A stretch of DNA of 64,000 nt from Triticum aestivum (lineage: Eukaryota; Streptophyta; Magnoliopsida; Poales; Poaceae), in contig NC_057800.1 in NCBI RefSeq assembly GCF_018294505.1, positions 178,064,353 through 178,128,352 on the forward strand, given 5' to 3'. Below, piece after piece: positions 32,098 through 43,178 of the stretch; position 1 is the first letter of the stretch; each line of letters opens with the position of its first letter. The notes below the pieces were generated by a model, which saw only the letters and a list, made by a program, of their open reading frames with translations, ran no database searches and was not told where the DNA came from. The position numbers and the translations under genes are program-made.

Positions 32098-32456
32098 TAC
32101 TAATGGCGCATCACATCACAGTGTGCCATTAGTATGCCAAAGGATACTAATGGCGCATCATTAAACAGTGCGCCATTAGTATGTCGAAGTTACTAATGGC
32201 GCATCTTGTTGTTGTGCGCCATTAGTATGCCAAAGCACCTCGGTATACATGGCCCCCTGGGAGGCATACTAATGGCGCACTATTGTATAAACTAATGGTG
32301 CATCTGAGGTGCGCCATTAGTATACCAGATACTAATGGCGCACCTGTGGTGCGCCATTAGTAAAATATACTAATGGCGTGGCACTAATGGCGCACCAATA
32401 ATGCGCCATTAATGGCCAAATTAGGTGTGCCATTAGTAGGCCTTTTCCTAGTAGTG
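32098..32456. repeat. CACTA-2 3' subterminal hairpin repeats and terminus
   Basis: Six or seven TACTAATGGCGCA...TGCGCCATTAGTA units, ending TAGTAGGCCTTTTCCTAGTAGTG. Confidence 0.9.
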
Positions 32457-32459
32457 CAA

Positions 32460-33041
32460 GGCCTTTCGTATATGCTTCTTCTGTCCCACGGCCCGAGCAG
32501 ATGCACATACCCTTGTACAACATTGTGTCGGATGCCAGCTCTTTGCCAATCAAAGCCATATGTCGCCTACTGCAATAAGAACTATCCCCATTACCTAGCC
32601 TTTCATGGTCTGGGGGCTAGACATGGTCGGGCCCCTTAAAGGGGGAAGCCATAAGAAGAAATATTTACTAGTCATGGTGGATAAATTCACTAAGTGGATA
32701 GAGGCCAAACCAGTAAAAATAGCTGAAGTTGGACCGGTGATAGATTTTATATCCAGTGTCATACACCGTTATGGTGTCCCACACAACAATATTACTGACA
32801 ACGGCTCTAATTCAAAGCCGATGAGGTAAAACATTAGTGTGCTAACCTGGGCATCAAGATCGATTACGCCTCCATATATCACCCTCAAACAAACGGTCAA
32901 GTCGAACGGGCTAATGGCCTGATAATGAGCAGCTCTAACCTAGACTAGTGCGATCCCTAAACGAATAGGATAAACACTGGGTCGAGGAACTCGATTCCGT
33001 ACTCTGGAGCCTGCGGACCACGCCCAACGGCATGACCGCAT
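32460..33041 (+). pseudogene. pol: RLG-1 pol, segment 3, unit 1 (integrase)
   Basis: Rejoins the integrase after CACTA-2: the CVGCQLF zinc end (in a shifted frame), WGLDMVGPLKGGSHKKKYLL, KFTKWIEAKPVK and TDNGSN, then after a break YHPQTNGQVERANGLIMS. The D, D and E of the core are all recognisable (LDMVG, TDNG, VERANG). A frameshift near 32600, a stop at 32827 and others disable it. It ends at 33041 where the Copia LTR begins. Confidence 0.88.
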
Positions 33042-34790
33042 TGAAGGAAATATGCCCTAGAGGCAATAATAAAGTTGTTATTTATATTTCCTTATATCAT
33101 GATAAATGTTTATTATTCATGCTAGAATTGTATTAACCGAAAACTTAGTACATGTGTGAATACATAGACAAACAAAGTGTCCCTAGTATGCCTCTACTAT
33201 ACTAGCTCGTTAATCAAAGATGGTTAAGTTTCCTGACCATAAACATGTGTTGTCATTTGATGAACGGGATCACATCATTAGAGAATGATGTGATGGACAA
33301 GACCCATCCGTTAGCTTAGTGTAATGATCATTTAGTTTTATTGCTATTGGATTCTTCATGACTTATACATGTTCCACTAACTATGAAATTATGCAACTCC
33401 CGAATACCGGAGGAACACCTTGTGTGCTATCAAACGTCACAACATAACTAGGTGATTGTAAAGATGCTCTATAGGTGTCTCCAATGGTGTTTGTTGAGTT
33501 GGCATAGATCGAGATTAGGATTTGTCACTTCGTGTATCGGAGAGGTATCTCTGAGCCCTCTCAGTAATGCACATCACTATGAGCCTTGAAAGCAATGTGC
33601 TAATGAGTTAGCCATAGGATGATGTATTATGGAACGAGTAAAGAGACTTGCCATTAACGAGATTGAACTAGGTATGATGATATTCACAATCGAATCTCGG
33701 GCAAGTAACATATCGATGACAAAGGGAACAACGTATGCTATTATGCGGTTTGATGGATAAAGATCTTCATAGAATATGTAGGATCCAATATGAGCATCAA
33801 GGTTCTGCTATTGGTTACTGACCGGAGATGTGTCTCGGTCGTGTCTACATAGTTCTCGAACCCATAGGGTCCGCACGCTTAACGTTTCATGACGATTTGT
33901 ATTATGAGTTATGTGATTTGATGAACCGAAGTTTGTTCAGAGTCCCGGATGAGATCATGTACATGACGAGGAGTCTCAAAATGGTCGAGACATAAAGATT
34001 GATATATTGGAAGGTTATGTTTGGACACCGGAATGATTTCGGAAAGGTTTGGGCATTTTCTGGAGTACTAGGGGTTACCGGAACCCCCCCCCCCCCCCCC
34101 CCCGCCCCCGGGGAGTTAATGGGCCTTCATGGGCCCTAGTGGAGAGAGGAGGCGACGGCCGGGTGGTGGCGCCCCCTCCCAAGCACAAACCTAATTGTAC
34201 TAGGGTTGGGGGGGTAGCCCCCCTTTCCTTCTCTCCTCCTCCCCTTCCCTCCTTCTCCTAGTGGGACTAGGAAAGGGGGGACCGAATCCTACTTGGACCG
34301 GGAGTCCCAGTAGGACTCCCCCCCATGGCACACCCCCTTGAGCCGGCCACCTCTCCTCCCCCCTTTATATACGTGGTAGGGGAACCCCAAAGGTACACCA
34401 ATCCTTCTCTTAGCCGTGTGCAGTGCCCCCTCCATAGTTACACACCTCGGTCATATCGTCGTAGTGCTTAGGCGAAGCCCTGCGCCGGTAACTTCATCAT
34501 CACCGTCGCCATGCCGTCGTGCTGACTGAACTCTCCCTCGTCCTCAACTAGATCAAGAGATAGAGGGACATCATCGAGGTGAACATGTGCTAAACGCGGA
34601 GGTGTCGTACACTTGGTGCTTGGATCGGTTTGGTCGCGAAGACGTTCGACTACATCAACCGCGTTACTAAACGCTTCCGCTTTCGGTCTACGGGGTACGT
34701 GGACACACTCTCCCCGCTCATTGCTATGCTTTTCCTAGATAGATCTTGCGTGATCGTAGGAATTTTTTTGAAATACTACATTCCCCAACA
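33042..34790 (+). repeat. Copia 5' LTR, unit 1
   Basis: 1749 bp, the usual size for BARE/Angela. CTTTATATACG at about 34370 is the likely TATA box. A poly-C run lies at about 34086-34103. A dyad around GGACCGGGAGTCC lies near 34297-34320. Confidence 0.93.
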
Positions 34791-36003
34791 GTGGCATCCG
34801 AGCTAGATCTATGTGTAGATGATATATGCACGAGTAGAACACAATGAGTTGTGGGCGATAATAGTCATACTGCTTACCAGCAACGTCTTACTTTGATTCG
34901 GCGGTATTGTTGGATGAACCGGCCCTGACCGACATTACATGACTGCGTTCATGAACTGGTTCTACTGACGTGCTTCGCACACAGGTGGCTAGCGGGTGTC
35001 TGTTTCTCCAACTTTAGTTGTATCGAGTTTGACAACGCACAGTCCTTGTTGAAGGTTAAAACAGCACACTTTAAGAAAAATTGTTGTGGTTTTGATGCGT
35101 AAGTAAGAACGGTTCTTGCTAGAAGCCTGTAGCAGCCACGTAAAACTTGCAACAACAAAGTAGAGGACGTCTAACTTGTTTTTGCAGGGCATGTTGTGAT
35201 GTGATATGGTCAACATGTGATGAGATATAAATTGTTGTATGAGATGATCATGTTTTGTAACCGTTATCGGCAACTGGCAGGAGCCTTATGGTTGTTGCTT
35301 TACTGTATGAAATGCAATCGCCATGTAATGGCTTTACTTTATCACTAAGTGGTAGCGATAGTCGTAGAAGCAATAGTTGGCGAGACGACAACGAAGCTAA
35401 GATGGAGATCAAGGTGTCAAGCCGGTGACGATGGTGATGGAGATGGAGATCAAAGCCGGTGACCATATCATATCATTTCTTTTGATTGCATGTGATGTTT
35501 ATCTTTTATGCATCTTATTTTGCTTAGTACGGCGGTAGCATTATAAGATGATCTCTCACTAAATTTCAAGGTATAAGTGTTCTCCCTGAGTATGCACCGT
35601 TTCCATAGTTCGTCGTGCCGAGACACCACGTGATGATCGGGTGTGATAAGCTCTACGTTCACATACAACGGGTGCAAGCCAGTTTTGCACATGTAGGATA
35701 CTCGGGTTAAACTTGACGAGCCTAGCATATGCAGATATGGCCTAGGAACAATGAGACCGAAAGGTCGAACATGAATCATATAGTAGATATGATCAACATA
35801 GTGATGTTCACCATTGAAAACTACTCCATCTCACGTGATGATTGGACATGGTTTAGTTGATATGGATCACGTGATCATTTAGATGACTAGAGAGATGTCT
35901 ATCTAAGTGGGAGTTCTTAAGTAATATGATTAATTGAACTTTAATTTATCATGAACTTAGTACTTGATAGTATTTTTCATGTCTATGTTATTGTAGATCA
36001 CTG
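34791..36003 (+). other. Copia PBS and untranslated leader, unit 1
   Basis: TGGCATCCGAGC (34792-34803) sits one base after the LTR and resembles the initiator-Met PBS TGGTATCAGAGC with three changes. The remaining 1.2 kb is non-coding leader, long in this family. Minus-strand ORFs here are chance. Confidence 0.8.
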
Positions 36004-39000
36004 GCCCGTGCTACCGTTCCCTTGAATTTTAATGCATTCCTAGAGAAAGCTAAGTTGAAAGATGATGGTAGCAATTACACAGACTGGGTCCATAACTTGA
36101 GGATTATCCTCATTGCTGCGTAGAAGAATTACATCCTGCAAGCACCGCTAGGTGCAAAACTAGCTGCAGGAGCAACTCCAGATGTTATGAACGTCTGGCA
36201 GAGCAGAGCTGATGACTATTCGATAGTTCAGTGTGCCATGCTTTACGTCTTAGAATCGGGACTTCAACGACGTTTTGAACGTCATGGAGCATATGAGATG
36301 TTCCAGGAGTTGAAGTTAATATTTCAAGCAAATTCCCGAATTGAGAGATATGAAGTCTCCAATAAGTTCTATAGCTGCAAGATGGAGGAGAATAGTTCTG
36401 TTAGTGAACACATACTCAGAATGTCTGGGTAACACAACCACTTGACTCAACTGGGAGTTAATCTTCCTGATGATAGTGTCATTGACAGAGTTCTTCAATC
36501 ACTGTCACCAAGCTACAAAAGCTTCGTGATGAACTATAATATGCAAGGGATGGATAAGACAATTCCCGAGCTCTTTGCAATGCTAAAGGCTGCGAAGGTA
36601 GAAATCAAGAAGGACCATCAAGTGTTGATGGTTAACAAGACCACTAGTTTGAAGAAAAAGGGCAAAGTTAATAAGGGGAACTTCAAGAAGAACGGCAAGC
36701 AAGTTCTTGCTCAAGTGAAGAAGCCCAAGTCTGGACCTAAGCCTAAGACTGAGTGCTTCTACTGCAAAGGGATTGGTCACTAGAAGCAGAACTGCCCCAA
36801 GTATTTGGCGAATAAGAAGAATGGCAAAGTGAAAGGTATATTTGATATACATGTTATTGATGTGTACCTTACTAATGCTCGTAGTAGCGCCTGGGTATTT
36901 GATACTGGTTCTATTGCTCATATTTGCAACTCGAAACAAGGGCTACGAATTAAACGAAGATTGGCTAAGGACGAGGTGACGATGCGCGTGGCAAATGGTT
37001 CGAAAGTCGATGTGATCGCCGTCGGCACGCTACCTCTACATCTAACTTCGGGATTAGTTTTAGACCTGAATAATTGTTATTTTGTGTCAGCATTAAGCAT
37101 GAACATTATATATGGATCTTGTTTGATGCAAGACGGTTATTCATTTAAATTAGAGAATAATGGTTGTTCTATTTATATGAGTAATATCTTTTATGGTCAT
37201 GCACCCTTGATGAGTGGTCTATTTTTGTTGAATCTCGATAGTAGTGATACACATATTCATAGTATTGAAGCCAAAAGATACAAGTTTAATAATGATAGTG
37301 CAACTTATTTGTGGCACTGCCGTTTAGGTCATATTGGTGTAAAGCGCATGAAGAAACTCCATCCTGATGGACTTTTGGAATCACTTGATTAGGAATCACT
37401 TGATGCTTGCGAACCATGCCTCATGGGCCAGATGACTAAGACTCCATTCTGTAGAACAATGGAGCGAGCAACAGACTTGTTGGAAATAATACATACTGAT
37501 GTATGTGGTTCGATTAGTGTTGAGGCTCACGGCGGGTATCATTATTTTCTGACCTTCACAGATGATTTGAGCATATATGGGTATATCTACTTGATGAAAC
37601 ATAAGTCTGAAACATTTGAAAAAATCAAAGAATTTCAGAGTCAAGTGGAAAATCATCGTAACAAGATTTCTACGATCTGATCGTGGAGGCGAATATTTTG
37701 AGTTATGAGTTTGGTCTTCATTTGAAACAATGCAGAATAGTTTCGCAACTCACGCCGCCTGGAACACCACAGCGTAATGGTGTGTCCGAACATCATAACC
37801 GCACTTTATTAGATATGGTGCGATCTATGATGTCTCTTACTGATTTACCGCTATCGTTTTGGGGTTATGCTTTAGAGAGGGCTGAATTCACGTTAAATAG
37901 GGCACCATCTAAATCCATTGAGACGACACCATATGAATTGTGGTTTGGCAAGAAACCCAAGTTGTCGTTTCTTAAATTTGGGGCTGAGATGCTTATCTGA
38001 AAAAGCTTCAACCTGATAAGCTCGAACCAAAATCGGAGAAATGTGTCTTCATAGGATACCCAAAGAAAACTATTGGGTACACCTTCTATCACAGATCCGA
38101 AGGCAAGATATTCGTTGCTAAGAATGGATCCTTTCTTGAGAAGGAGTTTCCCTCGAAAGAAGTGAGTGGGAGGAAAGTAGAACTTGATGAGATAATTGTA
38201 CCTGCTCCCTTATTGGAAAGTAGTTCATCACAGAAATTAGTTCCAGTGATTCCTACACCAATTAGTGAGGAAGCTAATGATGATGATCATGAAACTTCAG
38301 ATCAAGTTACTACCGAACGTCGTAGGTCAGCCAGAGTAAGATCCGCACCAGAGTTGTACGGTAATCCTGTTCAGGAGGTCATGTTACTAGACCGTGACGA
38401 ACCTACGAACTATGAGGAAGCGATGATGAGCCCAGATTCTGCGAAATGGCTTGAGGCCATGAAATCTGAGATGGGATCCATGTATGAAAACAAAGTGTGG
38501 ACTTTGGTTGACTTGCCCGATGATCGGCAAGCCATAGTGAATAAATGGATATTCAAGAAGAAGACTGACACTGACGGCAATGTTACTATCTACAAAGCTC
38601 GACATATTGCAAAAGGTTTTCGACAAGTTCAAGGAGTTGACTACGATGAGACCTTCTCACCCATAGCAATGCTTAAGTCTGTCCGAATCATCTTAGCAAC
38701 TGCCGCATTTTATGATTATGAAATTTGGCAAATGGATGTCACATCATCATTCCTTAATGGATATCTTAAAGAAGAGTTGTATATGATGCAACCAGAAGGT
38801 TTTGTCGATCAAAAAGGTGCTAACAAAGTGTTCAAGCTCCAGCAATCCATTTATGGACTGGTGCAAGCCTCTCGGAGTTGGAATATACGCTTTGATAGTG
38901 TGATCAAAGCATATGGTTTTATACAGACTTTTGGAGAAGCCTGTATTTGCAAGAAAGTGAGTGGGAGCTCTGTAACATTTCTGATGTTATATGTGGATAA

Positions 39001-39933
39001 CATATTGTTGGTCGGAAATGCTATTGAATTTCTGAATAGCATAAAAGGATACTTGAATAAGAATTTTTCAATGAAAGACCTCGGTGAAGCTGCTTATATA
39101 TTGGGCATCAAGATCTATAGAGATAGATCAAGACGCTTGGACTTTCACAAAGCACATACCTTGATAAAGTTTTGAGGAAGTTCAAAATGGATCAGTCAAA
39201 GAATGGGTTCTTGCCTGTGTTACAAGGTGTGAAGTTGAGTCAGACTCAATCCTCGACCACTGCAGAAGATAGAGAGAAAATGAAAGTCATTCCCTATGCC
39301 TCAGCCATAGGTTCTATCATGTATGCGATGCTGTGTACCAGACCTGATGTGTGCCTTGCTATTAGTTTAGCAGGGAGGTACCAAAGTAATATAGGAGTGG
39401 ATCACTGGACATCGGTCAAGAACATACTGAAATACCTGAAAAGGACTAAGGATATGTTTCTCGTTTATGGAGGTGACAAAGAGCTCGTCATAAACTGTTA
39501 CGTTGACGCGAGCCTTGACACTGATCCGGATGACTCTAAGTCACAAACCAGATACGTATTTATAATAAATGGTGGAGCTGTCAGTTGGTGCAGTTCCAAG
39601 CAGAGCATCATGGCGGGATCTATGTGTGAAGCGGAGTACATAGCTGCTTCGGAAGCAGCAAATGAAGAAGTCTGGATGAAGGAGTTCATATCCTATCTAG
39701 GTGTAATACCTAGTGCATCAGATCCAATGAAAATCTTTTGTGACAATACTAGAGATATTTCCTTCGCGGAGGAATCCAGATTTCACAACAGAACCAAGCA
39801 CATCAAGAGACACTTCAATTCCATCTGTGATCAAGTAAAGGAGGGAGACATAGAGATTTGCAAGATACATACGGATCTGAATGTTGCAGACCCGTTGACT
39901 AAGCCTCTCTCACGAGCAAAACATGATCAGCAC
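36004..39933 (+). pseudogene. gag-pol: Copia gag-pol, unit 1, multiply broken
   Basis: Order: Gag (36004-36750), zinc knuckle CFYCKGIGH-stop-KQNC (36750-36800), protease (VFDTGS, near 36896-36912), integrase (LWHCRLGH, HTDVCGS, GVSEHHN), RT (38400-39150) and RNase H (VDASLD, CEAEYIA, VADPLTK). Stops in one frame: TAG 36121, TAA 36430, TAG 36781, TAG 37390, TGA 37678. Frameshifts lie near 37670-37710, 37980-38010 and 39140-39170. The RT catalytic motif is YVDN (38990-39001) instead of YVDD. The expected gag start is disrupted (ACTGGCCCG at about 36000). All these lesions are also in unit 2. It is truncated in RNase H. Confidence 0.93.
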
Positions 39934-40799
39934 TGCTACCACTTGAGCATGCGTTGGTTTTCCCTTGAAGAGGAAACGGTGATGCAGCAAAGTAGCGTAA
40001 GTATTTCCCTCAGTTTTGAGAACCAAGGTATCAATCCAGTAAGAGACTACGTGCAAATCCCCTAGTACCTACACAAACAAACAAGAACCTCGCAACCAAC
40101 GCGATAAAGGGGTTGTCACTCCCTTGATGGTCACTTACGAGCGAGAGTGAGATCTGATAGAGATAATAAGATAAATATTTTTGGTATTTTTATGGTATGG
40201 ACTGGAAAATAAAGATTGCAAAATAAATAGTAAACTAGAATTGTAGATTGGAAACATATATGATGTAAAGTAGACCCGGGGGCCATAGGTTTCACTAGTG
40301 GCTTCTCTCAAGATAGCATGTATTACGGTGGGTGAACAAGTTACTCCCGAGCAATTGATAGAAAAGCGCATAGTTATGATGATATCTAAGGCAATGATCA
40401 TGAATATAGGCATCACATCAGTGACAAGTAGACCGAAACGATTCTGCATCTACTACTATTACTCCACACATCAACCGCTATCCAGCATGCATCTAGAGTA
40501 TTAAGTTCATAAGAACAGAGTAACACATTAGGCAAGATGACATGATGTAGAGGGATAAACTCAAGCAATATGATATAAACCCCGTCTTTTTATCCTCGAT
40601 GGCAACAATACAATATGTGCCTTGCTGCCCCTGCTGTCACCGGGAAAGGACACCGCAAGATTGAACCCAAAGCTAAGCACTACTCCCATTGCAAGAAAGA
40701 TCAATCTAGTAGGCCAAACCAAACTAATAATTCGAAGAGACTTGCAAAGATATCAAATCATGCATATAAGAATTCAGAGACGAATCAAATAATATTCAT
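39934..40799 (-). repeat. Sabrina-like LTR fragment, unit 1
   Basis: Begins TGCTACCACTTGAGCATGCG, the end of a minus-oriented LTR. It is cut at 40799 by the duplication junction. The full LTR is at 50046-51557. Unit 1 keeps about 57 bp (about 40210-40270) missing from unit 2. Confidence 0.88.
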
Positions 40800-40805
40800 A
40801 GATAA

Positions 40806-41478
40806 GGATAACTTCCTCGTGCCTTACTTTCCCGAGTAAGTCCTCCCTTCAACCGCCCCGTAATATATGAATTCTTAGATTTCGATCATTTTTCTTTTAA
40901 CATTCCGTGTTTTCTGCAGTGACACACATTGCACGCTCATCCTCCTAAGCCCCAAATATTCCATGGCCACGTATTTCGACCCGGACCGTCAGTCAAACGT
41001 AGACTACACAAATGTCAAGAAGGTTCTTGATGATGTTCTCCCCGGCTACGTCAAATCTGGAGGCACCTTCACCAGGCCTATTTGTAAGTACGGCAAGCAC
41101 GTGTTCTCCCACAATACAACGTTAAGCTGCGTCAAGCAGCCGCCTGGCGTTCAGAAGGGTGCCTACTACGCCATCCATCACATGCGGGCAATCATACGGG
41201 ACCATCATCAACTTCTGCTACCGAGTAAACTCAAAGATTGGGCCGCGAGCGTGTCGGCAATCCAGGACGCGGACATCAGACAAGAATTCTTTCGCATACA
41301 GTCAGAGTTTGCGGAAATCATCCATCAAGATGTCCTTCGTACCTCGGGGCAGTTCTACCTCAGAAATCAACCGTCCAACAGTGACATCAACACAATGCTA
41401 CAAATGTAGGCTGACAACGACCGTTATTTCATGACTCCCACGATAGACGGCGGCTTCATCCACGCTCCAGTCCCTTGA
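40806..41478 (+). pseudogene. Second CACTA-2 gene fragment, unit 2 (Ulp1-like end)
   Basis: The exon 3 end (to 40835) has a canonical GTAAGT donor; exon 4 is 40920-41478. It is open through the site where unit 1 has a TAG (31111), but has its own TAG at 41407-41409 where unit 1 has CAG. The Gln-to-Tyr region reads KQPPGVQKGAYYAIHHMRAI, again without Cys. Confidence 0.85.
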
Positions 41479-41716
41479 GTCGAGTCGAAAGCAGTGATGC
41501 TGTGTCTAGTTCTGAAACATCGATTGGCTCATGCTGTAATTAAACTTTAATGAACTTGTAGTATGTCTCTTTGGTTTCGAGAGTCGTTCAACTTAGATGT
41601 AATCGATGCTATTAATGTCTTGCTTTTCTCTTCCGATCATTCTATTGCATACTTATATATTGCTTATGTATTGTCTGTGAATTGGTACTAACGTTTCGTT
41701 TGGCTACTGCATAGCG

Positions 41717-41956
41717 ATGCCGTCGTATGTCGTGTACAAGGGTAAGGTTCCCGAAGTCTACGACGACTGGGAGGAGTGTCACAGACAGGTTCACCGATTC
41801 AGCGGTAACAGTTACAAAGGGTACACCACTAGGGCCGAGGCCGAATCTAGATACGCCCGCTATCTAGCGGGAGAGGGGTGGGAGCACTGGAGGAACCGGA
41901 TGAAGACGAGTTTCATCGTGATGACCGCAACTCTCTTCTATGTGATGGTAGTTTAG
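41717..41956 (+). CDS. Third CACTA-2 ORF, unit 2 copy, open: hybrid-binding domain plus hydrophobic tail (79 aa)
   Basis: ATG at 41717, stop at 41954-41956. Residues 3-50 match the RNase H1 amino-terminal hybrid-binding (caulimovirus viroplasmin-type) domain: SYVVYKGKVPEVYDDWEECH, FSGNSYKGYTTRAEAE. This small domain binds RNA/DNA hybrids or double-stranded RNA in RNase H1. Residues 51-62 are charged (WEHWRNRMK). Residues 65-79 are hydrophobic to the end, like a short tail anchor. A 15-bp in-frame loss relative to unit 1 shortens that tail from 20 to 15 residues. No catalytic RNase H follows. A TATA-like site and possible splice acceptor precede it, as in unit 1. It may be an independent small protein or an exon. 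The domain call is firm; expression and function are unknown. Confidence 0.72.
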   Translation: MPSYVVYKGKVPEVYDDWEECHRQVHRFSGNSYKGYTTRAEAESRYARYLAGEGWEHWRNRMKTSFIVMTATLFYVMVV

Positions 41957-42234
41957 ATGATCGATATCGACTTGTAATGTGAAGACAAACTCGCTACTCG
42001 TGGTCTCGAGACTTGTAATATAATGTTCTATCTTTCTTCGGTCTTTTCAATTCGGAGACTAATATGATGAATTGTATTCGGAGACTAATATGATGAATTG
42101 TATTCAGAGACTAATCTTTTATTGTATTCGATGAATCTGTTGTTGATGTGTGCTGTCTATATTTTGTCCAATTATACATTTTGTAACCTATGCAAAAACA
42201 GAAAATTAAAAAATAAAAAAAACCCTAATATTCA

Positions 42235-42593
42235 TACTAATGGCGCATCACATCACAGTGTGCCATTAGTATGCCAAAGGATACTAATGGCGCATCATTA
42301 AACAGTGCGCCATTAGTATGCCGAAGTTACTAATGGCGCATCTTGTTGTTGTGCGCCATTAGTATGCCAAAGCACCTCGGTATACATGGCCCCCTGGGAG
42401 GCATACTAATGGCGCACTATTGTATATACTAATGGCGCATCTGAGGTGCGCCATTAGTATACCAGATACTAATGGCGCACCTGTGGTGCGCCATTAGTAA
42501 AATATACTAATGGCGTGGCACTAATGGCGCACCACTAATGCGCCATTAATGGCCAAATTAGGTGCGCCATTAGTAGGCCTTTTCCTAGTAGTG
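42235..42593. repeat. CACTA-2 3' subterminal repeats, unit 2
   Basis: Copy of 32098-32456 with the same hairpin units. A few units here match the GGTGCGCC consensus better than those of unit 1. Confidence 0.9.
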
Positions 42594-42596
42594 CAA

Positions 42597-43178
42597 GGCC
42601 TTTCGTATATGCTTCTTCTGTCCCACGGCCCGAGCAGATGCACATACCCTTGTACAACATTGTGTCGGATGCCAGCTCTTTGCCAATCAAAGCCATATGC
42701 CGCCTACTGCAATAAGAACTATCCCCATTACCTGGCCTTTCATGGTCTGGGGGCTAGACATGGTCGGACCCCTTAAAGGGGGAAGCCATAAGAAGAAATA
42801 TTTACTAGTCATGGTGGATAAATTCACTAAGTGGATAGAGGCCAAACCAGTAAAAATAGCTGAAGTTGGACCTGTGATAGATTTTATATCCAGTGTCATA
42901 CACCGTTATGGTGTCCCACACAACAATATTACTGACAACAGCTCTAATTCAAAGCCGATGAGGTAAAACATTAGTGTGCTAACCTGGGCATCAAGATCGA
43001 TTACGCCTCCATATATCACCCTCAAACAAACGGTCAAGTCGAACGGGCTAATGGCCTGATAATGAGCAGCTCTAACCCAGACTAGTGCGATCCCTAAACG
43101 AATAGGATAAACACTGGGTCGAGGAACTCGATTCCGTACTCTGGAGCCTGCGGACCACGCCCAACGGCATGACCGCAT
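42597..43178 (+). pseudogene. pol: RLG-1 integrase piece, unit 2
   Basis: Copy of 32460-33041 with the same frameshifts. The second catalytic block reads TDNSSN here (TDNGSN in unit 1). It ends at the Copia LTR. Confidence 0.9.

Larger units (their letters stand above)
19942..32456 (+). mobile_element. CACTA-2: complete 12.5 kb CACTA transposon
   Basis: The ends are CACTACTAGAAAAAGG and CCTTTTCCTAGTAGTG, near-perfect inverted repeats, with a 3-bp CAA duplication. Subterminal hairpin repeats with the core TACTAATGGCGCACC are at both ends and in one internal block. It encodes a TNP2-type transposase (20915-24480), a spliced TnpA/Ulp1-like gene (27773-31326) and a small hybrid-binding-domain ORF (31565-31818). 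All genes are on the plus strand. Its last 1.8 kb is duplicated at 40806-42593 by the tandem duplication. Confidence 0.95.
33042..39933 (+). mobile_element. Copia element (BARE-1/Angela/WIS type), unit 1, 3' truncated
   Basis: The LTR starts TGAAGGAAATATGCCCTAG and ends CATTCCCCAACA; a gag-pol region of BARE type follows in plus orientation. The 3' end and 3' LTR are missing because a Sabrina-like LTR is inserted after AGCAC at 39929-39933, inside RNase H. The left flank is RLG-1 integrase. Confidence 0.95.
30649..40799. repeat. Tandem duplication, unit 1 (10.15 kb)
   Basis: Runs from AGATAA (30649-30654) inside CACTA-2 exon 3 to just before AGATAA at 40800. It holds the CACTA-2 3' end, the RLG-1 integrase piece, the Copia element and 866 bp of the Sabrina-like LTR, in the same order as unit 2. 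Confidence 0.95.
40806..42593 (+). mobile_element. CACTA-2 3'-end fragment, unit 2
   Basis: Copy of 30655-32456: end of exon 3, exon 4, third ORF, subterminal repeats and right terminus GTAGTG at 42588-42593, followed by CAA. No matching left end exists in unit 2, so this is a product of the duplication and not an insertion. Confidence 0.95.

Noticed and set aside
32098..32456. Regular short repeats that could be mistaken for a CRISPR array
   Set aside because: They are variable hairpins at a CACTA end with a matching set at the other end, in a plant genome.
34792..34803. tRNA gene near the PBS sites
   Set aside because: Only PBS-like 12-13 base matches occur (also 59949 and 17145); no cloverleaf sequence was seen.
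34949..35779. Minus-strand ORFs in the Copia leader, repeated at 45071-45901
   Set aside because: They lie in the untranslated leader and recur only because the region is duplicated; no protein features.
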